Source: Nonomuraea gerenzanensis (GTDB taxonomy: Bacteria; Actinomycetota; Actinomycetes; Streptosporangiales; Streptosporangiaceae). From it: a DNA stretch of 64,000 bases. Shown here one piece after another: positions 45,066 to 53,443 of this stretch; position 1 is the first letter of the stretch; each line of letters starts with the position of its first letter. Made by a program: the position numbers and the translations under genes. The stretch is taken from positions 9,982,001 through 10,046,000 of the forward strand of contig NZ_CP084058.1 of assembly GCF_020215645.1 (NCBI RefSeq), in the 5' to 3' direction. The notes below the pieces were generated by a model. The model saw only the letters and a list, made by a program, of their open reading frames with translations, ran no database searches and was not told the origin of the DNA.

Positions 45066-46332
45066 GCTGGTCGCACGGGTGGAGGCGGCGACGCCGGCGG
45101 GGCGTGATCGCGGGGTGGACGGGCTGCGGGCGGTGGCCATCCTCGGGGTGGTGGCGGGGCACTGGCTGGTGACGGCGCTGGTGGTGGACAGCGGCGCCGT
45201 GCGGGCCGCGAGCCCGTTGCGGTCCATGCCGGAGCTGGCGCCCGTGTCCTGGCTGTTCCAGACGCTGGCGGTGTTCTTCCTGGTGGGCGGGATGGTGGCG
45301 GCCCGGAGCCGTGCGGGTGCCCGGCTCGCCTACCGGGTGTGGCTCGGGCGGCGGATGGCGCGGCTGTTCCGGCCGGTCGCCGCCGTGGTGCTGGTGTGGG
45401 TGGTGATCGCGGTCGCGATGCTGGCCGCCGGGGTCCGGACGGAGACCGTGGGCGCGCTGGCCAGGCTGGTGTGGTCGCCGCTGTGGTTCCTGCTGGTCTT
45501 CGCCGTGCTGACGGCGGCGACCCCGCTGGCCGCCAGGCTGCACCCGGCCTGGCCGCTCGCCGTCGTCGCGCTGGTGGATCTCGTCCGGTACGGGCTGGAC
45601 GGGCCCGCCTGGCTCGGCTGGGTGAACGTGGTGGCGGGCTGGCTGGTGCCCTACAGCCTGGGTGCGTCATGGGGACGCGGGGGCGGTCTCCCTGGCCGGA
45701 GCGAGGAGGGCGGGCCGCCGGGCAGGGCCGGAGGGGGCGGGCCGCCGGGCCGGGGCGGGGAGGGCGGCCTGCCGGGACGCCGGGCCGGGTGGGCGCTGCT
45801 GCTCGGGGGCGGGGCCGCCACCGCCGGGCTCGTCCTGTGGGCGGGTTATCCGGCGGCCATGGTGGGCGTGCCGGGCGCGGAGGTCTCGAACCTCGACCCG
45901 CCCACCCTCGCCGCCGTCACCTTCGGCCTGGCCCAGTGCGGAGCGGCCGTGCTCCTGCTCGGCCCCCTGCGCCGGGCGCTGCGCCGGCCGCTCGCCTGGG
46001 CCGCCGTCGCGCCGGCGAATCTCTCCGCGATCACGATCTTCCTCTGGCACCAGACCGCCATGATCGCCGTCACCGCCCTCGGCCTGTTCGCCGGCCAGGC
46101 CCTGCCCGGCCTGCACACCGTCCCCGACTCGGCCGGCTGGGTGACGGCCAGGCTGGCCTGGTTGCCCCTGTTCTGCGTCGCGCTCGCCGCCTGCTGCGCG
46201 GCCTTCCGCGGCTACGAGCGCCCGGACCGCGCCGACGCGCGCCTGGCCGCGGCCCCCGACGACGGAGCCGCGGCCCCGGACGCCGGAGCCGCGGCTCACG
46301 ACCTCACGTGCCCCCGCGCCCCGACCACTTGA
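45058..46332 (+). CDS. Acyltransferase family 3 membrane protein
   Basis: This 424-aa polytopic protein opens with DRGVDGLRAVAILGVVAGHW, the acyltransferase-3 signature with its His, and continues through about ten helices including ITIFLWHQTAMIAVTA. A glycine/proline-rich insert (about residues 200-240, GGPPGRAGGGGPPGR) breaks the middle; it is encoded by near-repeats and may vary in length. Such enzymes O-acylate sugars at the membrane. GTG start overlaps the DUF1023 stop. Its 3' end overlaps the convergent glycosidase by 29 nt. Confidence 0.8.
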   Translation: MRELVARVEAATPAGRDRGVDGLRAVAILGVVAGHWLVTALVVDSGAVRAASPLRSMPELAPVSWLFQTLAVFFLVGGMVAARSRAGARLAYRVWLGRRMARLFRPVAAVVLVWVVIAVAMLAAGVRTETVGALARLVWSPLWFLLVFAVLTAATPLAARLHPAWPLAVVALVDLVRYGLDGPAWLGWVNVVAGWLVPYSLGASWGRGGGLPGRSEEGGPPGRAGGGGPPGRGGEGGLPGRRAGWALLLGGGAATAGLVLWAGYPAAMVGVPGAEVSNLDPPTLAAVTFGLAQCGAAVLLLGPLRRALRRPLAWAAVAPANLSAITIFLWHQTAMIAVTALGLFAGQALPGLHTVPDSAGWVTARLAWLPLFCVALAACCAAFRGYERPDRADARLAAAPDDGAAAPDAGAAAHDLTCPRAPTT

Positions 46333-47698
46333 TCTCGTAGGGCCGCAGCGTGACCTGCCGCCCGTCGACGGTCGCGCTGACCTCCTCGTCGGAGGTGTTC
46401 ACCATCACGACCTGGCTGGCCTGCCCCAGCACCTTCACCTTCGGATCGGAGGTCTGCACCTCCTGCACCTGCACCCCGGCGGGGAACCACTTGGTGAACC
46501 CGGACAGCAACCCCGCCATGGGCAGCTCGCCGCCCACCTTGGGCGACCACAGGCACCCGGCGCAATCGCCCTCCTGCTTCAACTGCGGGTTCCAGTAGAG
46601 GGCGGTGGTGACCCCGCTCCTGGCGAACTCCATGAGCGCCGCCGCCTGCACGGCCGTGCGCTTCTCCTCGCTCCACTGCGAGTTCTCGGGCTCGACGTAC
46701 CACTCGGCCCACCACACCGGCAGGTCGTCGCTCTCCTCACGCAACCACGTGGTGATCGCGCTGAACTTGCTCAGGGCGGTGAAGTCGTCGGGAACGTTCC
46801 CCTTGTCGTTGGTCATCGAGGCGCCGTCCACGACGACGAAGTCGGCGCCCTTCTTGTGCTCGATCCAGTACTTGACCGCGTCCAGCGCCCGCTGGTCGAC
46901 CGTGCCCCACGGGCCGCTCAGCTCGGAGGGCGGGCCCTGGTTGCGCATGTTGCTGCCGATCGACACGTACGGGCCGCCGACCTGGATCTCCTTGTCGACC
47001 TTCTTCAACGCCGTGTAGACCTTGTTGTACATCTCGGTGTACGCCTCGGCGTCCCACCGGTTGGTGGCCGGGTCCCAGAAGCCCTTGAACTCGTTCCACA
47101 CCATGTAGTGCTTGACCGTCGGGTACTGCTTGGCCACCCGCGCCGCCAGCTTGGCGAAGTCGTCGAAGTGCTCCCGCTCGGGGGCGACCGTGTGGTTCTT
47201 GCTCCAGTCCGTACGCCCGGCCTGCCCGCCCTTCATCCAGTCGGGCGCGCAGCACAGCGTGATCACCGGCACGCCCCGCGAGGAGGAGATGAAGGTCAGC
47301 CGCCGGTCGAGGTCGACGAAGTTGAACTGCCCCGGGCTGGGCTCGGGGTTGCCGACGCCCCAGCCCATGATGTGCTGGTTCTGCAGCATGGGGACCCGGC
47401 CGAGCACGCCTCTGGCCTGCTCCACCACGTCCTGCGGCTCGTTGTCGGCGCTGTACTGGGTGTGGGTGACGCCCCAGCGCGGCCAGTTCTGCAGCGCGGG
47501 CGGCTCGGAGAGCTGAGGCGCGGGCTCGGTGGGCACCTTCGTGGCCACCTCGCTGCCCACGAACACGCTCCGTTCCTTCGTCCGCATCGCGGCGTACACC
47601 ATGATGCCCGCCACCAGTACGACCGCGAGAATGCCTGCTCCAAGTGCGATCGGCCATGGCGATCGTCGGCGCGCGTGCCGGCCGTCGGTCGGAATCAC
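46304..47698 (-). CDS. Membrane-anchored GH39-like glycoside hydrolase
   Basis: This 464-aa protein has an N-terminal helix (about 16-38) after a basic start, so the rest lies outside. The TIM barrel has WNEFKGFWD with the probable acid/base E203 and VWWAEWYVEP with the probable nucleophile E332, the spacing of clan GH-A and GH39. A small C-terminal beta domain ends the chain. The substrate may be the polymer made by the neighbouring operon, either for trimming or release. GTG start with GAGGAG 6 nt upstream. Confidence 0.75.
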   Translation of the reverse strand: MIPTDGRHARRRSPWPIALGAGILAVVLVAGIMVYAAMRTKERSVFVGSEVATKVPTEPAPQLSEPPALQNWPRWGVTHTQYSADNEPQDVVEQARGVLGRVPMLQNQHIMGWGVGNPEPSPGQFNFVDLDRRLTFISSSRGVPVITLCCAPDWMKGGQAGRTDWSKNHTVAPEREHFDDFAKLAARVAKQYPTVKHYMVWNEFKGFWDPATNRWDAEAYTEMYNKVYTALKKVDKEIQVGGPYVSIGSNMRNQGPPSELSGPWGTVDQRALDAVKYWIEHKKGADFVVVDGASMTNDKGNVPDDFTALSKFSAITTWLREESDDLPVWWAEWYVEPENSQWSEEKRTAVQAAALMEFARSGVTTALYWNPQLKQEGDCAGCLWSPKVGGELPMAGLLSGFTKWFPAGVQVQEVQTSDPKVKVLGQASQVVMVNTSDEEVSATVDGRQVTLRPYEIKWSGRGGT

Positions 47699-47763
47699 TG
47701 AACGCTCCTCATCCTCGCGAGACGTTAGGGGGCTCCACGAACCTACAAGGTCCGCGAACGTAC

Positions 47764-47789
47764 AAGGGCTGGACAGCAGTCCAGCCCTT
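47764..47789. terminator. Perfect hairpin downstream of the SDR gene
   Basis: AAGGGCTGGAC pairs with GTCCAGCCCTT over a 4-nt loop. It lies 37 nt past the SDR stop on the minus strand, upstream of the glycosidase gene, and should end the SDR transcript. Confidence 0.75.
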
Positions 47790-47825
47790 ATTACGCTAAT
47801 CGTCCCGCTTGCAAGCCACTTGCGG

Positions 47826-48578
47826 TCAATCTTGACGCGGTGGCCGCTGCCCTCCCGCCGGGCCGGGGACCCCGGCGTAGCGATAGGGGACGGGCTGCCG
47901 GCCCGGCTGCACGATGAGGAGCGTGCCGGGGGTCTCGGCGTAGAAGGCGGACTCGACGGCGGCGGCCACGTCCTCGGCCGTCAGCAGGGGGAAGCCCGCG
48001 TTGACGAACATCTCCCGCGCGTCGGCCACCAGCGGCGTGTCGGTGAAGCCGGGGCAGACCGCGCCGATGCGCACGTTCTGCGCGGCCAGCGGCTCGGCCA
48101 GCGCCCTGACCAGGCCCACGACGGCGTGCTTGGTCATCGTGTAGACGGGGTCTCCGGAGAAGGCGGCGAGCCCGGCCAGCGAGGAGGTGACGACGATCGC
48201 GCCGCCGCCCGAGCGCAGGAGCAGCGGCATGGTGGCCCGTACGCCGAAGACGACGCCGTCCATGTTGACCCCGACGACCTTGCGGTAGCGGGCGAGGTCG
48301 AAGTCGGCCAGGTCCACCCGGCCGGAGATGCCGGCGTTGAGATGGACCAGGTCGAGCCGGCCGTACCGCTGCTCGGCCAGCGCGACGGCCTCCAGCGACG
48401 CCTCCTCGGTGCTGACGTCGGCGGCCAGCCACACGCCGTCCAGCTCCTTGGCCAGCCGCTCGACCCCCTCGCCGTCCATGTCGACGAGGACGCACTTGAC
48501 GCCGCCCGTCGACAGGCGCCGGGCCACGGCGGCGCCGATGCCGCTCGCGGCTCCGGTGATCAGTGCAACAGTGCTCAT
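47826..48578 (-). CDS. Short-chain dehydrogenase/reductase
   Basis: This is a 250-aa classical SDR with the cofactor motif TGAASGIG, NAG (HLNAGIS), catalytic Ser in VTSSLAG and YTMTK (YxxxK). It is NAD(P)-dependent, substrate unknown. It lies 43 bp after the phosphotransferase gene on the same strand and probably shares its transcript; the pair resembles acyl-CoA or lipid-modifying sets. Confidence 0.88.
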   Translation of the reverse strand: MSTVALITGAASGIGAAVARRLSTGGVKCVLVDMDGEGVERLAKELDGVWLAADVSTEEASLEAVALAEQRYGRLDLVHLNAGISGRVDLADFDLARYRKVVGVNMDGVVFGVRATMPLLLRSGGGAIVVTSSLAGLAAFSGDPVYTMTKHAVVGLVRALAEPLAAQNVRIGAVCPGFTDTPLVADAREMFVNAGFPLLTAEDVAAAVESAFYAETPGTLLIVQPGRQPVPYRYAGVPGPAGGQRPPRQD

Positions 48579-48621
48579 GACGCTCCTTGCGGGGGATGGA
48601 GGGGCAGCGAGGTCGAGGTAC

Positions 48622-49647
48622 TCAGTGCTGGTCGAGCATCCGGTGCGCGCGGGAGATCAGGGTGGGCACGGCCGCGCCGATGCGGTCGAAGCCCTCCCCC
48701 ACGGTCTTACCCTGACGGAAGCGGGCGTGGATACCCTCCACGATGACGGCCAGCTTGAAGTTGCCGAAGGCCACGTAGAACCCGAGGTCGGCGATGTGCC
48801 TGCCGGACACCTTGCTGTAGTGGGCGGCGAACTCGGCGGCGTCCATGAACCCGGGCGCCACCGTCACGTCTCCGGCCACCGGGATCCTGGCCCGCTCCTC
48901 GTCCCCGCGGTCGTGCCAGTACGTCAGCGTCAGCCCCAGGTCGGCCAGCGGATCGCCGAGCGTGGACATCTCCCAGTCCACCACGGCCGCGATCTCCAGG
49001 TCGCCGGTCCGCAGCAGCGTGTTGTCCAGCCGGTAGTCCCCGTGCACCAGCGTGCCGGCCGCCTCGGCGGGCAGCCGCTCCCGCAGCCGCGCCACGAGCC
49101 GGTCGTACTCGGGCAGGTCGGCCGTCTTCGACCGCTCCCACTGCTGGCACCACCGGTCGAGCTGCCTGGCCAGGTATCCCTCCGGCCGCCCGAAGTCGCC
49201 CAGCCCCACCTCGCGGTAGTCCACCGCGTGGATGCCGGCCAGCACCTCGGCCAGCCGCTCCGACAGCCGCCGCGTCTGCTCGGGCGTCCGGTCGCCGAGC
49301 TGCTCGCGGCTGCGTACGGCCTCCCCCTCGACGTACCCCATGAGGTAGAACGGCGCCCCGATCACGTCCTCGTCGTCACAGAACGCGACGGGCTCGGGCA
49401 CCGGCACGGGCGTCGGCGCGAGCGCCGAGATGACCCGCCACTCGCGCCGCATGTCGTGGGCGGTGGGCAGGACATGGCCCAGGGGCGGCCTGCGCAGCAC
49501 CAGCCGGCGCTCCCCGGCCTCGACCAGATAGGTCAGGTTCGACCGGCCGCCGGAGATCAGCGAGACGGACAGGGGCTCGCCGGCGTCGGGCACGTTCCGG
49601 CCCATCCAGGCGACCAGCTGGGGGTGGTCGATGCCAGGTACGGTCAT
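48622..49647 (-). CDS. APH-type phosphotransferase (ACAD10/11-like)
   Basis: This 341-aa protein with an aminoglycoside-phosphotransferase/choline-kinase fold has ISGGRSNLTYLV (nucleotide loop), HGDYRLDNTLL (catalytic Asp) and DWEMSTLGDPLADLG (metal-binding Asp). This sub-family (like the kinase part of ACAD10/11) phosphorylates hydroxyacyl-CoA or related hydroxyl groups and is often beside SDR and acyl-CoA dehydrogenase genes. The ATG is likely leaderless. Confidence 0.88.
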   Translation of the reverse strand: MTVPGIDHPQLVAWMGRNVPDAGEPLSVSLISGGRSNLTYLVEAGERRLVLRRPPLGHVLPTAHDMRREWRVISALAPTPVPVPEPVAFCDDEDVIGAPFYLMGYVEGEAVRSREQLGDRTPEQTRRLSERLAEVLAGIHAVDYREVGLGDFGRPEGYLARQLDRWCQQWERSKTADLPEYDRLVARLRERLPAEAAGTLVHGDYRLDNTLLRTGDLEIAAVVDWEMSTLGDPLADLGLTLTYWHDRGDEERARIPVAGDVTVAPGFMDAAEFAAHYSKVSGRHIADLGFYVAFGNFKLAVIVEGIHARFRQGKTVGEGFDRIGAAVPTLISRAHRMLDQH

Positions 49648-49653
49648 GGGGAC

Positions 49654-49659
49654 ACATTA
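49654..49659 (-). promoter_or_regulatory. Candidate leaderless -10 before the phosphotransferase gene
   Basis: On the minus strand TAATGT lies 6 nt before the ATG at 49647. Confidence 0.45.
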
Positions 49660-49802
49660 GAACGTCACTCGGTCCTGAAGACATACTGGGAGTTCTGTAA
49701 CGTTCCGGACCTGCGGCTTTGGCATCCGGCGAGATCCTTTAATCTGGCAGTACACCCTGGCCCTCAGCTTGCCCAGAGAGTGTGTGCTGACAGTAGGAGC
49801 CC

Positions 49803-50885
49803 ATGCACGTCACCCTTGCCCAGCCCCGCGACCTGGGCGAATCCGAAGTGAGCCGCTGGCGTGACCTGCAAGAAGCGGACACCGCCTTCGACAATCCCTT
49901 CCTGTCGCCAGAATTCACCCTTACGGTGGGCGAACTCCGAGATGTCGTACGTGTCGCCGTCATCCATGACGGTCCGGAGATCGTGGGGTTCTTCCCGTTC
50001 GAGCGACATCCTCTCGGCATCGGCAAACCTGTCGCCGCCGGGCTGACCGACGCGCAGGGGCTCGTGCACGTCAAGGACGCCCGAATCGACCCGCTGTGGC
50101 TGCTGAAGGCGTGCGGGCTGGCGGTGTACGAGTTCGACCACCTCGTCTCCGGGCAGCCGCTGCTCGCCGCCCGCCACGAGCGGCACCCGTCACCGATCAT
50201 CGACCTTCGTGCCGGCTGGGACAACTACACGGAGTCACTTCGCAAGCACTCTGGCAAGACGTACAAGACCACCCTGGCCAAGTCGCGCAAGCTGCAGCGC
50301 GAGGCAGGCCCGCTGCGGCACGACTACGCCACCACCGGCCTGGAGCCCCTGCGCACGCTGCTGAGCTGGAAGACCGACCAGTACCGCCGCACCGGCCGCG
50401 CCGACCGGTTCGCGCACCCGTGGATCGTGGAGCTGGTGGAGCGGCTGCTGGCCACCCAGTCCGACAGCTTCGCCGGGGTGCTCGACATGGTGTACGTGGA
50501 CAACCGGCCGATGGCCGGGCACTTCGGGCTGCGCACCCGCACCACGCTGGCCGGCTGGTTCCCCGCCTACGACACCCACTTCGCCAAGTACTCCCCCGGC
50601 CTCATCCACCACCTGGCGATGGCCGAGCGGGCCGCCGCGTCCGGCATCGAGGTCATCGACATGGGGCGCGGCCAGAAGGAGTACAAGGACAAGCTGAAGA
50701 ACGGCGAGCTGGAGGTGGCCGAGGGCCGCGTGGCGCGGCTGGGCCCGGCGGCGGGCGTGCACTGGGTGATGCGGGTGCCGGTGCGCAAGACGCGCGCCAC
50801 GGTCATGGGGCATCCGCTGCTGCTCAAAACGGCCGACAAAACCTTGAAAACGTACGGAAGACTGCGTACCGTCCTACAACGGTGA
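49803..50885 (+). CDS. CelD/FemAB-like GNAT acyltransferase (copy 2)
   Basis: This 360-aa paralogue of 33691-34821 shares the start (GESEVSRWRDLQEADTAFDNP versus GDSERARWRELQKADRSLDN, quoted in parts), the AGHFGLRTRTTLAGWFPAYD core and the MGRGQKEYKDKLKNGE tail. Overall the two align end to end. It probably acylates a sugar or sugar-lipid of the same surface polymer. AGGAG lies close before the ATG. Its stop overlaps the start of the DegT-like gene (GTGA). Confidence 0.85.
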   Translation: MHVTLAQPRDLGESEVSRWRDLQEADTAFDNPFLSPEFTLTVGELRDVVRVAVIHDGPEIVGFFPFERHPLGIGKPVAAGLTDAQGLVHVKDARIDPLWLLKACGLAVYEFDHLVSGQPLLAARHERHPSPIIDLRAGWDNYTESLRKHSGKTYKTTLAKSRKLQREAGPLRHDYATTGLEPLRTLLSWKTDQYRRTGRADRFAHPWIVELVERLLATQSDSFAGVLDMVYVDNRPMAGHFGLRTRTTLAGWFPAYDTHFAKYSPGLIHHLAMAERAAASGIEVIDMGRGQKEYKDKLKNGELEVAEGRVARLGPAAGVHWVMRVPVRKTRATVMGHPLLLKTADKTLKTYGRLRTVLQR

Positions 50886-52006
50886 AACACATCGCAGAGC
50901 GAACGGGCCGTCACTGCCTGTCGCTACCGTCCAACCGGCTGGGGCTCTATCTCGCCTTGCGCCACTGGTGCCTGCCCGGGCAGCGGCTGCTGATGTCCCC
51001 CATCTCCGCCGACGAGATCCTCTTCCTCGTGCTCGCGGCCGGGCTGCACCCCGTGATCGCGCCGCTGTCACCGCGCGACGGCAACATCGACGTCTCCCGC
51101 GTGGACCTCGACACGGTGGACGCGGTGCTGACCACCAACCTGTACGGCCTGCCCGACGACGCCCCCGCCTTCGCCGGCAAGATCCTCATCGAGGACGTGG
51201 CGCACGCCATGGAGAGCGACCTCGACGGCCGGCCGCTCGGCACGTTCGGGCACGCGTCGGTCTTCAGCCTGTCCAAGCACCCGGGCGCGGGCTCAGGCGG
51301 CGTGCTCGCCGTCGAGGACGAGTCGGACCTGCGCGCCCTGACCCGCGCCCGCGACGAGCTGCTGACCCGCGGCTCCCTGCGCGCCGACGTGTGGAGCGTG
51401 GCCACCTCCATGGCCCGCCAGGCCGCGCTCAAGCTCGACCTCGTCCGCCCCGCGCTCCGGCTCATGCGCCGCCTGGGCATGGAGGAGCCCCGCGAGGGGT
51501 ACCGCATCGCGGTGCACCCGGACGAGCTGGAGCTGGCGCTCAAGCAGGTGCCCGCGCTGCCGCCCTTCGACCCCTGGGTACGCGCCGACCTGCACCACTA
51601 CCGCGCCCACCGAGGCCGGCTGGTCCGCTGGTACCAGGCGCGGCGGGTGGCCAGGGTGCCCCGCGACCGGGCGCGCCGGCTGGCCGGCGTGCAGCGTCTG
51701 GCCGAGCTGCCCACGGTCGCGCCCGCCGTGCTCGACGACCTGTCACGGCCGCTGTTCCGGGTGCCGCTGCTGGTCCGCGACAGGGACGCGGCCATCGAGG
51801 AGCTGGAGCGGCACGGGGTGTCCACCGGTTACCTGTACGACCCCGCCTACGACGACTACGCCCCCGGCTTCACCGAGCACTGCGCCGACCCGGCCCCGGC
51901 CCGCTGGTGGGCCGGGCACGTGCTGCCGGTGGACCCCATGTTCACCGCCCGCTCGCTGCCCGTGCTGCGCCGGCTGGAGCCCCCTGCCGCCGGGCCTCAC
52001 GGATGA
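50882..52006 (+). CDS. DegT/DnrJ/EryC1-type aminotransferase-like protein
   Basis: This is a 374-aa PLP-fold protein. The likely Schiff-base lysine is K132 in FSLSKHPGAGSGG, and IEDVAHAM holds the Asp (D105) that pairs with the pyridine nitrogen. The usual FSF.(A/P)TK context is altered, so it may be a divergent sugar aminotransferase. Coupled to the CelD-like gene, which suggests amination followed by N-acylation of one sugar; this pairing is an inference. The 3' end overlaps the convergent MocR gene by 65 nt. Confidence 0.78.
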   Translation: MKHIAERTGRHCLSLPSNRLGLYLALRHWCLPGQRLLMSPISADEILFLVLAAGLHPVIAPLSPRDGNIDVSRVDLDTVDAVLTTNLYGLPDDAPAFAGKILIEDVAHAMESDLDGRPLGTFGHASVFSLSKHPGAGSGGVLAVEDESDLRALTRARDELLTRGSLRADVWSVATSMARQAALKLDLVRPALRLMRRLGMEEPREGYRIAVHPDELELALKQVPALPPFDPWVRADLHHYRAHRGRLVRWYQARRVARVPRDRARRLAGVQRLAELPTVAPAVLDDLSRPLFRVPLLVRDRDAAIEELERHGVSTGYLYDPAYDDYAPGFTEHCADPAPARWWAGHVLPVDPMFTARSLPVLRRLEPPAAGPHG

Positions 52007-53372
52007 GCTCGGCCACGATCTCGCAGCCCCGGCGCACGTCGGGGAGCGAGGCGGAGCCGTACCCGATCACCAGGCCGTGCAGCCGGGTGCGGCCGTGGTG
52101 GTGGTGCTCGGTCGAGTCGAGCAGCACCCCGCGCCGTCTGGCCCGCTCGACCACGCCGGGCACCAGCGGCGCGGGCAGCTCGGCCAGGACGTGCAGCCCG
52201 GCCGTGTCGCCGCGCAGGCGGCAGGCGGGGCCGAGCAGCTCGACGACGGCGGCGCGGCGGCGCGCGTACTCCAGGCGCATCCTGCGCAGGTGCCGGTCGA
52301 GGTCGCCGCGCTCCAGCAGGGTGGCCACGGCCTGCTGGACGGGGCCGCTGGTGCGGTCGGCCAGCGCCCAGCGCAGGCCGGCGATCCTGCTGACCAGCTC
52401 CGGCTCGCCCACCAGCCAGCCCACGCCCACGTCGGGGGCCAGGATCTTGGACAGCGTGCCGAGCAGCACCACCCTGGACGGGTCGAGGCCGTAGAGCGCG
52501 GGCAGCGGGGCGACGTCGTAGCGGAACTCGGCGTCGTAGTCGTCCTCCACGATCGTCGCGCCCGTGCCGCGCGCCCAGGCCAGCAGCCGCTCCCTGCGCG
52601 GGATCGGCAGCCGGCCGCCCAGCGGGAACTGGTGGGCGGGCGTGGTGTAGAGCACACGCAGGCCGGCGGGCAGGTCGTCGACGATCACGCCGTCCTCGTC
52701 CACCGGGCACGGCACCACCTCGGCGCCCCTGGCCGCGAACACCGCGCGTGCCACCCGGTAGCCCGGGTCCTCCACCCCCGCCCTGGCCCCTGGGCCGAGC
52801 AGGGCCAGCGCGCACAGGTCGAGCCCGTTGCCGGTGCCTCGGGTGACCAGGATGTTCTCCGGGCCGACGGCCATGCCTCTGGCGCGCCTGAGGTGGTCGG
52901 CGAGCAGCTCGCGCAGGCGCGGCAGGCCGTACATGTCAGGGGCGTCGCCGGGCGGCAGGTCGGCGGCCCTGCGCCAGGCCCGCTTCCACGCGGCCTCGTC
53001 GTAGTCGCGTACCCAGGGGGCGCCGCTCGTGAGGTCGATCAGGCCGGTGGGGGGCGGCGGCGCGGGCACGTACGCGCTCTGCGCCGGTGGCCGCGGCGCG
53101 TGCTCCATGTGGGCCCCCATGTCGGCCACGAACGTGCCGGAGCCGTGCCGCCCGTCCAGCCAGCCCTCGGCGTAGAGCTGCTGGTACGCCTCCGTCACCA
53201 CCGTCCTGCTCACCCCGAGCTGGGCGGCCAGGGCCCGCGTGGACGGCAGCCGCTCGCCGGAGGCCATCGTGCCGTCGAGCATGGCGCCGCGCAGCCACCC
53301 GACGAGCTGCGCGGTGAGAGGTTCAGCCGAGTCGCGCGAGAGGGAGACCGGCAGGTCAACATGGGAACGCAT
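51942..53372 (-). CDS. MocR/PdxR-type regulator (GntR HTH plus aminotransferase domain)
   Basis: This is a 476-aa protein. The N-terminal GntR winged helix (LPSTRALAAQLGVSRTVVTE) is joined by a proline linker to a fold-type I aminotransferase domain with the PLP lysine in LGTLSKILAPDVG and VEDDYDAEF. MocR proteins sense PLP or aminated ligands and usually control a divergent gene. Here that gene is the PNPOx-like flavoprotein at 53444, and the spacer holds repeated sites. The ATG at 53372 starts the homologous part; a further 17 in-frame codons upstream would cross the operator. Confidence 0.88.
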   Translation of the reverse strand: MRSHVDLPVSLSRDSAEPLTAQLVGWLRGAMLDGTMASGERLPSTRALAAQLGVSRTVVTEAYQQLYAEGWLDGRHGSGTFVADMGAHMEHAPRPPAQSAYVPAPPPPTGLIDLTSGAPWVRDYDEAAWKRAWRRAADLPPGDAPDMYGLPRLRELLADHLRRARGMAVGPENILVTRGTGNGLDLCALALLGPGARAGVEDPGYRVARAVFAARGAEVVPCPVDEDGVIVDDLPAGLRVLYTTPAHQFPLGGRLPIPRRERLLAWARGTGATIVEDDYDAEFRYDVAPLPALYGLDPSRVVLLGTLSKILAPDVGVGWLVGEPELVSRIAGLRWALADRTSGPVQQAVATLLERGDLDRHLRRMRLEYARRRAAVVELLGPACRLRGDTAGLHVLAELPAPLVPGVVERARRRGVLLDSTEHHHHGRTRLHGLVIGYGSASLPDVRRGCEIVAELIREARRQGAPAGAARAASGR

Positions 53373-53443
53373 AAAAGTGGTCTCTTGAAAGGTGCTGGTA
53401 GTGGCCCTACAGGATAGGTCCACTTCGTCGTTACCGTCGAATC
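53373..53443. promoter_or_regulatory. MocR control region: repeated AGTGG sites and leaderless -10
   Basis: AAGTGGTC (53375-53382) and TAGTGGCC (53399-53406) are direct repeats 24 bp apart, and GGTCCACT (53417-53424) is an inverted copy. Direct plus inverted sites are typical for MocR binding. TACCGT (53432-53437) lies 6 nt before the ATG at 53444. TTGAAA (53385) is a possible -35 for another promoter. Confidence 0.55.
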
